Of a DNA stretch of 64,000 nucleotides, positions 33,446-40,883 are shown piece by piece. The stretch covers positions 434,001 through 498,000 of the forward strand of contig NZ_JAMTCF010000006.1 of assembly GCF_024171695.1 (NCBI RefSeq). Reading direction: 5' to 3'. The notes under the pieces were generated by a model. That model was not told the origin of the DNA and searched no databases. It was given only the letters and a program-made list of their open reading frames with translations. Numbering within the stretch: the stretch's first letter is position 1; each line of letters begins with the position of its first letter. This DNA is from Actinosynnema pretiosum. Its GTDB lineage: Bacteria > Actinomycetota > Actinomycetes > Mycobacteriales > Pseudonocardiaceae. The translations under genes and the position numbers were made by a program.

Positions 33446-34750
33446 CTACCGCTGGGTGATGTCCGAGGGCTGGTACAGGCAGTTCTTCCCGTCCGCCCCC
33501 TCGCCGATCTTCTTCGGCTCGCTGCCCTTCGGCACGCCCTGGTACTTCTCGCACACCGTCGTGTTCCCGTAGACGGTGATCCGCGAGAACCGGGCCGTGT
33601 CGCCCCAGTTCGTGTTGATCCCGACCAGGACCTTGGTCGAGCGCGCGGTGACCCCGTCCAGGACGACGTGCCGCTGGTACGAGGACGAGCAGTTCCCGCA
33701 GGCGCGGTAGAGCTTGCCCGAGCTGTGCACCTGGAAGTTGCGGATGGTCAGCGTCCCGGCGCCGTTGTGCTGGAACACCTTGTCCGCGCCGGACTTCGCG
33801 CCGCCGCCGTCGACCAGGTAGGTGGCCGAGGAGCTGGAGGACTTGAACGTGGCCGCGTCCTCGCCGACGTCGTTCCACCACACGTTGCGGATCGTGCAGG
33901 AGCCCTCGCAGTGGATGCCGTCACCGGCGGGCGCGTCGATGATGACGTTCTGGATCGTGCCGCCGTTGGCCACGACGAACATCGGGTCCTGGCTCTCGCC
34001 CTGGCCGCCGTCGCCGATGCCGTAGTAGCGCTTGAGGCCGCCGTCGAAGAAGGTGCCCGCGTTCTTCGTCGTGGTCTGGTGCACGCTGCCGGTGTCGCCC
34101 GGCCACGGGCCGTCGCCGACGCCGCCGCCGGGCGGCGGGGTGGTGGTGGTCGTGGGGCCGCCGCCACCGCCGGTGGTCGTGGTGGTGGTGGTGGTGGTCG
34201 GGTTGCCGCCGCCCGAGGTGGTGAACGACCACTGCTTGGTGGCCGCGCTGTCGCACGAGTTGGTCTGCACCGGGGCGCCCGACGCGGTCGAGTTGTCCTT
34301 GGTGTTCAAGCACTTCCCGCCGTTGGCGTTGACCACCCGGTGGTTGCCGCCGCTCTCCACGAGGGTCCAGGTCTGGCTGCCGGTGCTGCCGCACGCGACC
34401 TGCTCCACGACCTTGCCCGCCGACGTCGAGTCGTCCCGCACCCCGGCGCACAGGCCCGCCGCCGAGGTGATCCGGAAGCCGCCGCTGACCGCCGCCAGGG
34501 TCCACCGCTGGCTCGCGGCCCCGCCGCACGACGCCTGCGTCAACTGCGACCCGCTCGCTCCGCCTCCCGCGTCCAGGCACTGCCCGCTGCCGCCGTTGGT
34601 GACCACGTACGTGCCCGCGCTCACCGCCGCCGACGCGGGCGGCGCGCTCGGCCAGGCCACGAGGGCGACCACCAGAGCGCCCACGGCGCCCAGCGCGGAG
34701 AAGACCCTCCACGAATGGGGAGAAATGTTCAAACGGTTGCGCGAACCCAT
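33446..34750 (-). CDS. Secreted pectate lyase (PL3-type) with N-terminal ricin-type CBM13 domain
   Basis: 434 residues. The signal peptide is at about 1-43. A ricin B-type lectin domain (about 45-178) carries repeats ending QRWTL, QTWTL and KQWSF. A Thr/Gly/Pro linker (about 180-215) joins it to a parallel beta-helix of the PL3 family: IQNVIIDAPAGDGIHCEGSC, TIRNVWWNDVGEDAATFKS, DKVFQHNGAGTLTIRNFQV, CGNCSSSYQRHVVLDG and VGINTNWGDTARFSRI. PL3 enzymes cleave polygalacturonate with calcium. ATG with AAGGAGG at ideal distance. It supports a plant-litter lifestyle. Confidence 0.94.
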   Translation of the reverse strand: MGSRNRLNISPHSWRVFSALGAVGALVVALVAWPSAPPASAAVSAGTYVVTNGGSGQCLDAGGGASGSQLTQASCGGAASQRWTLAAVSGGFRITSAAGLCAGVRDDSTSAGKVVEQVACGSTGSQTWTLVESGGNHRVVNANGGKCLNTKDNSTASGAPVQTNSCDSAATKQWSFTTSGGGNPTTTTTTTTTGGGGGPTTTTTPPPGGGVGDGPWPGDTGSVHQTTTKNAGTFFDGGLKRYYGIGDGGQGESQDPMFVVANGGTIQNVIIDAPAGDGIHCEGSCTIRNVWWNDVGEDAATFKSSSSSATYLVDGGGAKSGADKVFQHNGAGTLTIRNFQVHSSGKLYRACGNCSSSYQRHVVLDGVTARSTKVLVGINTNWGDTARFSRITVYGNTTVCEKYQGVPKGSEPKKIGEGADGKNCLYQPSDITQR

Positions 34751-34897
34751 GCACGCCTCCTTGCGAGCACCCGGAAAAACGCGATCCCGCATCCGTTGTT
34801 CACGTCTCTGAACTGCGCAAACAGCGGAGAAGCGCGGTAATGGGGACCGTAGCGCAGCTTTTCCGGTCAAGCAACGAAAACTCGTTCGGCGCAATCA

Positions 34898-34937
34898 CGT
34901 TCACGGTGGTGAACAAAATTGTTCACCACCGTGAACG
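34898..34937. terminator. 40-bp palindrome between oxidoreductase and pectate lyase genes
   Basis: Two 19-bp arms beginning CGTTCACGGTGGTGAACAA surround a two-base centre. Each arm itself contains TTCAC-GGTG-GTGAA. It ends 12 bp past the oxidoreductase stop and lies 148 bp before the pectate lyase start on the same strand. It may be a terminator, a regulator site for the lyase, or both. Confidence 0.6.
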
Positions 34938-34949
34938 CATTCGGGGAAC

Positions 34950-35894
34950 TCAGATCCGCACGACGACCTTGCCGCGCACGTGACCCTCCTCGACGAGCGC
35001 GTGCGCCTGCGCGACCTCCTCCAGCGCGAACACCCGCGACACGTGCGGCGCGTACTGCCCGCGCTCGCCGAGGTCGGCGGCCTCGGCCAGCAGCACCGGG
35101 TTGTTCTCGGCGCCGAGCGCGCGCACGCCCAGCGCGGGGGCGCGCACCTGGTCGGCGACGGTGACGACCGCGTCGGGGCCGCCCGCGATGGCCACGAGGT
35201 CGGCCAGCGAGCCGGACCCGGCCGCGTCGAGCACGAGGTCGACGCCGCCGAGCGCCGCGACCCGCTCGGCCAGCCCGTCGCCGTAGGTGGTGGGCACCGC
35301 GCCCAGCTCGGTCAGGTAGTCGTGGTTGCGCTCGCTCGCGGTGCCGACGACCTTCGCGCCGCGCGCGACGGCGAGCCGCACGGCGGTGCTGCCCACGCCA
35401 CCTGCGGCGCCCTCGACCAGGACGGTGCGACCCTCGATGTCACCGAGGGCGTCGAGCGCTCCCCCGGCGGTGACCACGGCCAGGCCCGCGGCGGCGGCCT
35501 GCTCGACGGTCCAGGTGGACGGCACGCGCGCCCAGGCGGAGAGCACCGCGTGCTCGGCGGTGGCGCCGCCGAGGCCGCCGAGGCCGAACACGAGGTCGCC
35601 GACCTCGACGCCGGTGACGCCCTCGCCGACCTCGTCGACGACCCCGGCGGCGTCACGGCCGGGGATGGCGGGCAGCTCGATGTAGAAGGCGGCGAGGCCG
35701 GGCGGCTGCTGCTCGACGGGCAGGTCGAAGAGCTTGGCCAGGTGGCCCGCGCGGACCTTCCAGTCGACCGGGTTGACGCTGGCCGCGCCGACCGCGATCC
35801 GGACCTCGCCCGGTCCGGCGTGCGGCTCGGCGACGCCGTCGTCCACGGTGAGCACGCTGCTGGGGCCGTACTCGTGGTAGCGCGCTGCGCGCAT
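34950..35894 (-). CDS. NADP-dependent quinone oxidoreductase-like (MDR family)
   Basis: 314 residues. Medium-chain dehydrogenase/reductase of the zinc-free quinone oxidoreductase group: VGAASVNPVDWKVRAGHLAK, PAIPGRDAAGVVDEVGEGVT, the cofactor loop VLVEGAAGGVGSTAVRLAVA and the tail HALVEEGHVRGKVVVRI. It probably reduces quinones or enals with NADPH. ATG 35894 with GAGGAGAG upstream. Divergent from a MarR gene, with strong operator palindromes between them, suggesting induction by an electrophile or drug (inference). Confidence 0.92.
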   Translation of the reverse strand: MRAARYHEYGPSSVLTVDDGVAEPHAGPGEVRIAVGAASVNPVDWKVRAGHLAKLFDLPVEQQPPGLAAFYIELPAIPGRDAAGVVDEVGEGVTGVEVGDLVFGLGGLGGATAEHAVLSAWARVPSTWTVEQAAAAGLAVVTAGGALDALGDIEGRTVLVEGAAGGVGSTAVRLAVARGAKVVGTASERNHDYLTELGAVPTTYGDGLAERVAALGGVDLVLDAAGSGSLADLVAIAGGPDAVVTVADQVRAPALGVRALGAENNPVLLAEAADLGERGQYAPHVSRVFALEEVAQAHALVEEGHVRGKVVVRI

Positions 35895-35949
35895 GGCTCT
35901 CTCCTCGGTTCCCGGCCCTGGCGGACCGCTCGACCACCCCGACGGGTGA

Positions 35950-36012
35950 TCACTTTCCACGGAAACTCTTTCCGTGGAAAGTGACCATACCCGAATCACT
36001 TTCCATGTCAAA
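35950..36012. promoter_or_regulatory. MarR operator cluster
   Basis: TTTCC-N2-GGAAA occurs twice (35954-35965 and 35969-35980), 15 bp apart, inside a larger 35-bp palindrome (35950-35984). A degenerate third copy, TTTCCATGTCAAA, is at 36000-36012, just before the MarR -10 box. Confidence 0.75.
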
Positions 36013-36023
36013 TGACGGCTTGG

Positions 36024-36029
36024 TAGGGT
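36024..36029 (+). promoter_or_regulatory. -10 box of leaderless MarR gene
   Basis: TAGGGT ends six bases before the GTG start and overlaps no ribosome-binding site. The third operator copy lies immediately upstream, so MarR binding would block this promoter. Confidence 0.55.
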
Positions 36030-36035
36030 GCGGGG

Positions 36036-36536
36036 GTGCCGAGCGAGGAAGCCCCGAAGCCGCTGGACGTGGCCGAGCAGCGCGCGTGGGCGCTGCTGCT
36101 GGGCGTGACCACCTGGCTCCCGGCCGCGCTCGACGCGCACCTGCAGAAGGAAGCCGGGATCAGCCACAGCGAGTACCAGGTGCTGTGGTGGCTCTCCACC
36201 AGCACTGAGAAGGTGCTGCACATGAGCCAGCTCGCCGACAGCGCGGGCGTCACCGCCTCGCACCTGTCCCGGATCGTGGCGCGGCTGGAGAAGCGCGGCT
36301 GGATCACCCGCAACCCCGACCCGGCGGACGGCCGGTACACCCAGGCCAGGCTGACCGGGGAGGGCGAGGGCAAGGTCGCCGAGTGCGCGCCCGGTTACGC
36401 GACGGCGTTGCGCGCCAACCTGTTCGACCACCTCGCCGGGGACCAGGTGGACGACCTCGCGACGCTGGCGTACGCGATCCTGCGCGAGCTGCGACCGGTG
36501 TGCGTGAACCACCTGCCGGGCGAGCCCCCGGCCTGA
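36036..36536 (+). CDS. MarR-family transcriptional regulator
   Basis: 166 residues. The winged HTH is clear: ISHSEYQVLWWLSTS, MSQLADSAGVTASHLSRIVA, RLEKRGWITRNPDPADGRYT and ARLTGEGEGKVAECAPGY. The GTG start follows a -10 box without Shine-Dalgarno. It is divergent from the quinone oxidoreductase gene, which it probably represses along with itself through the TTTCC-GGAAA sites. Confidence 0.93.
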   Translation: MPSEEAPKPLDVAEQRAWALLLGVTTWLPAALDAHLQKEAGISHSEYQVLWWLSTSTEKVLHMSQLADSAGVTASHLSRIVARLEKRGWITRNPDPADGRYTQARLTGEGEGKVAECAPGYATALRANLFDHLAGDQVDDLATLAYAILRELRPVCVNHLPGEPPA

Positions 36537-36625
36537 GCGGCCCCGCCGGATCGGGAACGGTGTTCGCGGCGGTGCGCGCCGCTACCTTGACGTGCCCGCC
36601 GGACGGAAGCCAGAATCGGGGCGAT

Positions 36626-36644
36626 CCGAGAACACTGTTCTCGG
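36626..36644. promoter_or_regulatory. Perfect 19-bp palindrome upstream of the membrane protein/TetR pair
   Basis: CCGAGAACACTGTTCTCGG is a perfect odd palindrome. A related weaker core, GAACGGTGTTC, lies at 36555-36565. Both share GAAC-N3-GTTC. Likely the operator of the TetR regulator encoded just downstream. Confidence 0.65.
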
Positions 36645-36667
36645 TTTCACCGACGTTGGGGGACGCC

Positions 36668-37066
36668 GTGGGAACCACCGGACCGCCGCTGGACCGGGTC
36701 GGGCGCGCGCTGGCGGGGGTGAACGCGCTGCTGGCGCTCGGCGCGTTCGGCGCGGGCGCCCTCGCGCTCGGGGACGTCCCGGACGACCACCTGGTCGTGG
36801 AGTCCTGGCGCGCCACCGGTTTCCTGGTGTTCGCCGGGCTGTGGGCGGTGCTCGCCGCGCACCCCCGGCGCACGCCCGCGCTGTGGGAGCTGGTGCTCGT
36901 GCACAAGGTCGCGCTGACCGCCGTGGCGCTGACCGTCGCGCACACCGGCGAGGGGATCGGGGCCGCGCTGGTGGACGGCTGGCTGGCGGTGAGCACGGCG
37001 GTCGCCTACGCGGCCTGCCGGGGCTGGCGCGCCTGGCGGCCCGCGGGGGTCGCGACCGCTCTCTAG
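36668..37066 (+). CDS. Small four-helix membrane protein
   Basis: 132 residues with four hydrophobic segments, about 11-30, 46-62, 73-90 and 98-116. The GTG start follows GGGGG by six bases. It ends 10 bp before the TetR gene; the TetR -10 box overlaps its stop. No family recognised with confidence. The palindrome upstream suggests that the adjacent regulator controls it. Confidence 0.7.
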   Translation: MGTTGPPLDRVGRALAGVNALLALGAFGAGALALGDVPDDHLVVESWRATGFLVFAGLWAVLAAHPRRTPALWELVLVHKVALTAVALTVAHTGEGIGAALVDGWLAVSTAVAYAACRGWRAWRPAGVATAL

Positions 37067-37069
37067 GGT
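37064..37069 (+). promoter_or_regulatory. -10 box of leaderless TetR gene
   Basis: TAGGGT lies seven bases before the ATG. It overlaps the stop codon of the membrane protein gene, giving the regulator its own promoter. Confidence 0.5.
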
Positions 37070-37076
37070 GTGCGGC

Positions 37077-37763
37077 ATGGTCACCCCACGGCGGTCCGCG
37101 CGCGAGCGCATGACGCGCGACATCGTGCGCGTGGGCCGCGAGCACCTCAAGGCCGGGCCGCCCGCCGAGCTGTCGCTGCGGGCGGTGGCCAGGGACCTCG
37201 ACGTGGTGCCGTCCGCCCTGTACCGGTACGTGCGCGACCGCGAGGCGCTGCTGACCCTGCTGATCGTGGACGCCTACGACGAGCTGGCCGACGAGGTCGA
37301 CGCGGCGCTCGCGGCGGCCTCTCGGCGGGCGCACCGGGGGCGGTTGGAGGCCGGGGTGCTGGCGGCGCGCGCTTGGGCGCTGCGGGAGCCGTCCCGGTTC
37401 GCGCTGCTGCACGGCACCCCGGTGCCCGGCTACCACGCGCCCGACGAGCAGACCGGCGGGCCGGGCACGCGGGTGGTGCTGGCGCTGGGCGGGGTGGTCG
37501 AGCACGCGTGGCGGGCCGGGCGGCTGCGGGCGGTGGACCCGCCGCGCTCGGCGGCCGTGCGGGCGGCGATGGGCGAGCTGCGGGAGGCGTACGGGCTGCT
37601 GATGCCGGTGGGGAACGTGGCTCGGGTGTACGGGCTGTGGTCGGCGGTGATCGGGGCGGTGCTGTTCGAGGTGTTCGGGCAGTACGCGGACTCGGCGGTG
37701 TGGGACCCGGAGGCGTTCCTGCGGTTCCACGTAGACGGGCTGGCGGAGGGCGTCGGGCTGTGA
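37077..37763 (+). CDS. TetR-family transcriptional regulator (WHG-type C-terminal domain)
   Basis: 228 residues. The N-terminal HTH reads REHLKAGPPAELSLRAVARD, LDVVPSALYRYVRDREALLT and LLIVDAYDELADEV. The C-terminal part has EPSRFALLHGTPVPGYHAP, the pattern of the WHG subgroup. The ATG at 37077 is preceded by a -10 box and no Shine-Dalgarno. It probably regulates itself and the small membrane protein just upstream. Confidence 0.9.
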   Translation: MVTPRRSARERMTRDIVRVGREHLKAGPPAELSLRAVARDLDVVPSALYRYVRDREALLTLLIVDAYDELADEVDAALAAASRRAHRGRLEAGVLAARAWALREPSRFALLHGTPVPGYHAPDEQTGGPGTRVVLALGGVVEHAWRAGRLRAVDPPRSAAVRAAMGELREAYGLLMPVGNVARVYGLWSAVIGAVLFEVFGQYADSAVWDPEAFLRFHVDGLAEGVGL

Positions 37764-37807
37764 GGGGTGCTCGGGCCGTGACGGCGTGGGGCGCGCGGAC
37801 GCGCGGG

Positions 37808-37813
37808 TAGGGT
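37808..37813 (+). promoter_or_regulatory. -10 box of leaderless D-amino-acid oxidase gene
   Basis: TAGGGT lies eight bases before the ATG with no Shine-Dalgarno in between, the same arrangement as in the MarR and TetR genes upstream. Confidence 0.5.
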
Positions 37814-37821
37814 CGCCGGGC

Positions 37822-38769
37822 ATGGGGCGAATCGCCGTGATCGGCGCCGGGGTGGTCGGGTTGACGGTGGCGCACGAGCTGGCGGTCGCCGGGCACCGGG
37901 TCGAGGTGGTGGCCGGGGCGGACCACGCGGGGTCGGTGTCGTCGGTGGCCGCCGCGATCTGGTTCCCGCACGCCGTGGACAGCTCGGCGCGGGTGCTGGC
38001 GTCGGCCAGGACCACCGGTGAGCGGCTGGCCGCGCTGGCGGCGGACCCGGCGACGGGCGTGCGGATGCGCACCGGGACCGTCCTCGCCCGCCGCCCCGAC
38101 CCCGACCTGTCGTGGACGTCGGCCGTGGCCGCGCACCGCCCGGCGACCGCGTCCGAGGTGCCGGAGGGCGCGAGCGGGGTGGTGGTGACCCTGCCGGTGG
38201 CGGTGACGGACGTGTACCTGGGCTGGTTGCGGGCCCGGGTCGAGGGGCTGGGCGTGGGGTTCCGCACGGCCGGGCTGGTCGAGCCGGAGGACGTGGGCGC
38301 GGGGTTCGACGCGGTGGTGGTCGCGGCCGGGCTGGGCTCGGGGGCGCTGCTGGGCGATCCGCAGGTGCACCCGATCCGGGGGCAGGTGGTGCGCCTGGCG
38401 AACCCCGGCCTGACCCGCTGGGTGACCGACGACGACAACCCCGGCGGCCTGACCTACGTGGTGCCGCGCGACGGGGACGTGGTGTGCGGCGGGACCGGCG
38501 ACGTGGGCGAGTGGGGCACCGAGCCGGACCCCGAGGTCGAGGCGGCGATCCTGCGCAGGGCGACCGCGCTGGTGCCGGAGCTGGCCGGGTGCCCGGTGGT
38601 GTCGCGGGCGGTGGGCCTGCGCCCGGCGCGGCCTCGGGTGCGGCTGGAGGTGGTGGACGGGCGCGGCCTGCCGGTGGTGGCGTGCTACGGGCACGGCGGG
38701 GCGGGGTTCACGCTGTCCTGGGGCGAGGCGGCCGAGGTGGTGCGGGTGGTCGGCGGGCTGGGGGTCTAG
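37822..38769 (+). CDS. FAD-dependent D-amino-acid oxidase
   Basis: 315 residues. The N-terminal dinucleotide motif is IAVIGAGVVGLTVAHELAVA. Other DAAO features are VSSVAAAIWFPHAVDSS, DAVVVAAGLGSGALLGD, VHPIRGQVVRLANPGL, VGLRPARPRVRLEV and the C-terminal CYGHGGAGFTLSWGEAAEVV. It oxidises D-amino acids to oxo-acids, ammonia and peroxide. ATG 37822; leaderless-type promoter. Tail-to-tail with an MFS fragment. Confidence 0.93.
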   Translation: MGRIAVIGAGVVGLTVAHELAVAGHRVEVVAGADHAGSVSSVAAAIWFPHAVDSSARVLASARTTGERLAALAADPATGVRMRTGTVLARRPDPDLSWTSAVAAHRPATASEVPEGASGVVVTLPVAVTDVYLGWLRARVEGLGVGFRTAGLVEPEDVGAGFDAVVVAAGLGSGALLGDPQVHPIRGQVVRLANPGLTRWVTDDDNPGGLTYVVPRDGDVVCGGTGDVGEWGTEPDPEVEAAILRRATALVPELAGCPVVSRAVGLRPARPRVRLEVVDGRGLPVVACYGHGGAGFTLSWGEAAEVVRVVGGLGV

Positions 38770-39332
38770 GGCGCGACGGCCTCGGCGCGCAGCGGCGAGA
38801 AGCGCAGCGCGATCGCGCACAGCGGCAGCAGGCAGGCGAGCAGCAGCACCGAGGGCCGCAGGCCGAGCACCGCGCCGAGGCCGCCCGCGACGATTCCGGC
38901 GAGCGGCCGGAGCCCCCACTGCACCCAGTTGACGGCGGCGTTCACCCGTCCGAGGTGGTCGGGCGGGCAGGACAGCAGCCGGTAGGCGCGCTGGGCGACG
39001 TTGTAGACCAGCAGGCCCGCGAAGGTGACGGCGAACCCGAGGGCGGCGACGGCCACGCCGACCGGTCCGGGCGGGGCGAGCCCGGCGACGACGAACCCGC
39101 CGAAGCTGTTGGTGGCGGTGATGAGCACCAGTGAGCGGTTCGCCACGAGCAGGCGCAGCCCGGCGGTCAGCTCCCACAGGAACCGGTCCCGCTCGCGCGG
39201 CCGGGCTGGGGCGGGCTCGCGGTGCCGGACCAGCAGCAGGGTCGCGACGCCGACCAGGCAGGCGCCGACGTCGGCGACGACCGCGCGCGCCGCGCCGAGC
39301 AGCCCGACCAGTGCCCCGGCGAGGCGGGTGTC
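38766..39332 (-). pseudogene. MFS transporter C-terminal half, 5' truncated
   Basis: The frame encodes the C-terminal part of a major-facilitator drug or siderophore exporter: AGALVGLLGAARAVVADVGA, then ATLLLVRHREPAPARPRERD in a central loop, ATNSFGGFVVAGLAPPGPVG, SCPPDHLGRVNAAVNWVQWG and LRPLAGIVAGGLGAVLGLRP, ending at TAG 38766. The N-terminal half with a start codon is absent: upstream of about 39332 the same frame is only antisense to another MFS fragment. Confidence 0.8.
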
Positions 39333-39833
39333 GTGCTGATGCTGCTGACCGGGCTGCCGCTGCCGCCGGTGGCGCCGCTGGTCACCAAGGTCGTTCCGCC
39401 GCAGGGCGTCGTGGTGCTGGCGGTCGCGCTGGTCGGGATCGGCGCGGCCTGGCTGACGGTGATCGGGCCGGGGGCGTCGGTGCTGTCGATCGCGGGGCCG
39501 CTGCTCACCGTCGGCGCCGGGTTCGGGATCTCGACCGGGCTGATCGACGGGGTCGCGATCGGCAGCGTGGATCCCGCACGCGCGGGAACCGGCGCGGGGA
39601 TGTTCAACGCGGTGCGGCTCGCGCTGGAGACGATCGCCATCGCCGTCGTGGGCGCCGTGCTGGCCACGACGACCGGCGGCCGGCTCGCGGAACCGGGCTA
39701 CACCAGCGGTCTGCACGTCGCGCTGTGGGGGATGGCCGGTCTCGCCGCGGTTCTGACCGTGGTGCTGGCGAGGGTGCTGCCGCGCAGGCGCGAGACCACG
39801 GCGCGGCAGCACCCGGAACCTTCCCAGGCGTGA
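39330..39833 (+). pseudogene. MFS transporter C-terminal half, 5' truncated, opposite strand
   Basis: From about 39330 the plus strand encodes VLMLLTGLPLPPVAPLVTKV, then VLAVALVGIGAAWLTVIGPG, LLTVGAGFGISTGLIDGVAI and SVDPARAGTGAGMFNAVRLA, the C-terminal half of a DHA2-like exporter (PxRAGxG signature). It ends with an Arg-rich tail. The first six helices are missing. The fragment abuts, back to back, another half transporter, pointing to a deletion or inversion junction at 39325-39335. Confidence 0.8.
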
Positions 39834-39947
39834 CGAGTTCCCGCTCGCGGGTCGATCACCCGCACCCGACCACGACCACCCCTCGGCTCAAGCGGCCCAT
39901 CACCGAGTTGCGCGACCCCCTCAGCGGCACGCCGCCGCCCCGCAGTT

Positions 39948-39994
39948 GGTATTTCTATACCGCGCCCGTGTTAAGGTACCGGTATAGAAATACC
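39948..39994. promoter_or_regulatory. A+T-rich 15-bp inverted repeat before the methionine aminopeptidase gene
   Basis: GGTATTTCTATACCG (39948-39962) and CGGTATAGAAATACC (39980-39994) are perfect inverted copies separated by 17 bases. Each is itself nearly palindromic (GTATttctATAC), giving two putative dimer sites with 32-bp centre spacing. The A+T content is high for the window. It is probably an operator pair. Confidence 0.7.
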
Positions 39995-40020
39995 GGCACT
40001 GATGTGACGCGAGGGTACAA

Positions 40021-40800
40021 ATGATCGAGCTGAAGACGCCTGCGGAGATCGACCGCATGCACGTGACCGGGCGGTTCGTCGCCGAGGTGCTCACCGAGGT
40101 GGGGAACCTGGCCGACGTCGGCGTCAACCTGATGGACATCGAGCACCACGTGCGCGGCCTGATCAAGCAGCGCGGGGCCGAGTCCTGCTACTGGGACTAC
40201 GCGCCCTCGTTCGGCGAGGGGCCGTTCCGCAACGTCATCTGCCTGTCCGTCAACGACGCCGTCCTGCACGGCCTGCCGCACGACTACGCCCTGCGCGACG
40301 GCGACGTGCTCAGCGCCGACATCGCGGTCAGCATCGACGGGTGGGTCGCCGACTCGGCGCGCACGGTCATCGTCGGCACCCCGAACGAGCAGGACCAGCG
40401 GATCATCCGCGCCACCGAGGTCGCCCTGGAGGCGGGCATCGAGGCGGCCCGGCCGGGCAACCGGCTGGGTGACATCTCGGCCGCCATCGGCGCGGTGGCG
40501 TCCGAGTTCGGCTACAAGGTCAACACCGAGTTCGGCGGCCACGGCATCGGGCGCACCATGCACGAGGACCTGCACGTGCCCAACAAGGGCAAGGGCGGCC
40601 GGGGGCTGAAGCTGCGGCCCGGTCTGACCCTGGCGCTGGAGCCGTGGCTCGCGCGCACGACCGACCGGATCGTCTACGACGACGACGGCTGGACCATCCG
40701 CTCGGCGGACGGCTCCCGCACCGCGCACTCCGAGCACACGGTCGCCATCACCGAGGACGGGCCCGTGGTGCTCACCCGGCGTGAGGGCGAGCAGCACTGA
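40021..40800 (+). CDS. map: Methionine aminopeptidase, type I
   Basis: 259 residues. Metal ligands of the pita-bread fold are visible: Asp in LSADIAVSIDGWVADSART (two Asp), His in GGHGIGRTMHEDLHVPN, Glu in TLALEPWL and Glu in HSEHTVAITEDG. It removes the initiator Met from new proteins. The lack of an N-terminal Cys-rich extension fits MetAP type Ia. The ATG at 40021 has GAGGG upstream. The location outside a ribosomal-protein cluster and the strong upstream operator pair suggest an additional, specially regulated copy (inference). Confidence 0.93.
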   Translation: MIELKTPAEIDRMHVTGRFVAEVLTEVGNLADVGVNLMDIEHHVRGLIKQRGAESCYWDYAPSFGEGPFRNVICLSVNDAVLHGLPHDYALRDGDVLSADIAVSIDGWVADSARTVIVGTPNEQDQRIIRATEVALEAGIEAARPGNRLGDISAAIGAVASEFGYKVNTEFGGHGIGRTMHEDLHVPNKGKGGRGLKLRPGLTLALEPWLARTTDRIVYDDDGWTIRSADGSRTAHSEHTVAITEDGPVVLTRREGEQH

Positions 40801-40883
40801 CCCCCGAACGGGCGTCCCGAGCACGGGGGACGCCCGTCGGTCGGCGATCCGGCGGTGAGCGGCCTGGTCAGGCGCCAGCCGGG

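Noticed and set aside
36555..36644. LexA/SOS box
   Set aside because: The core is GAAC-N3-GTTC, one base short of the actinobacterial GAAC-N4-GTTC consensus.
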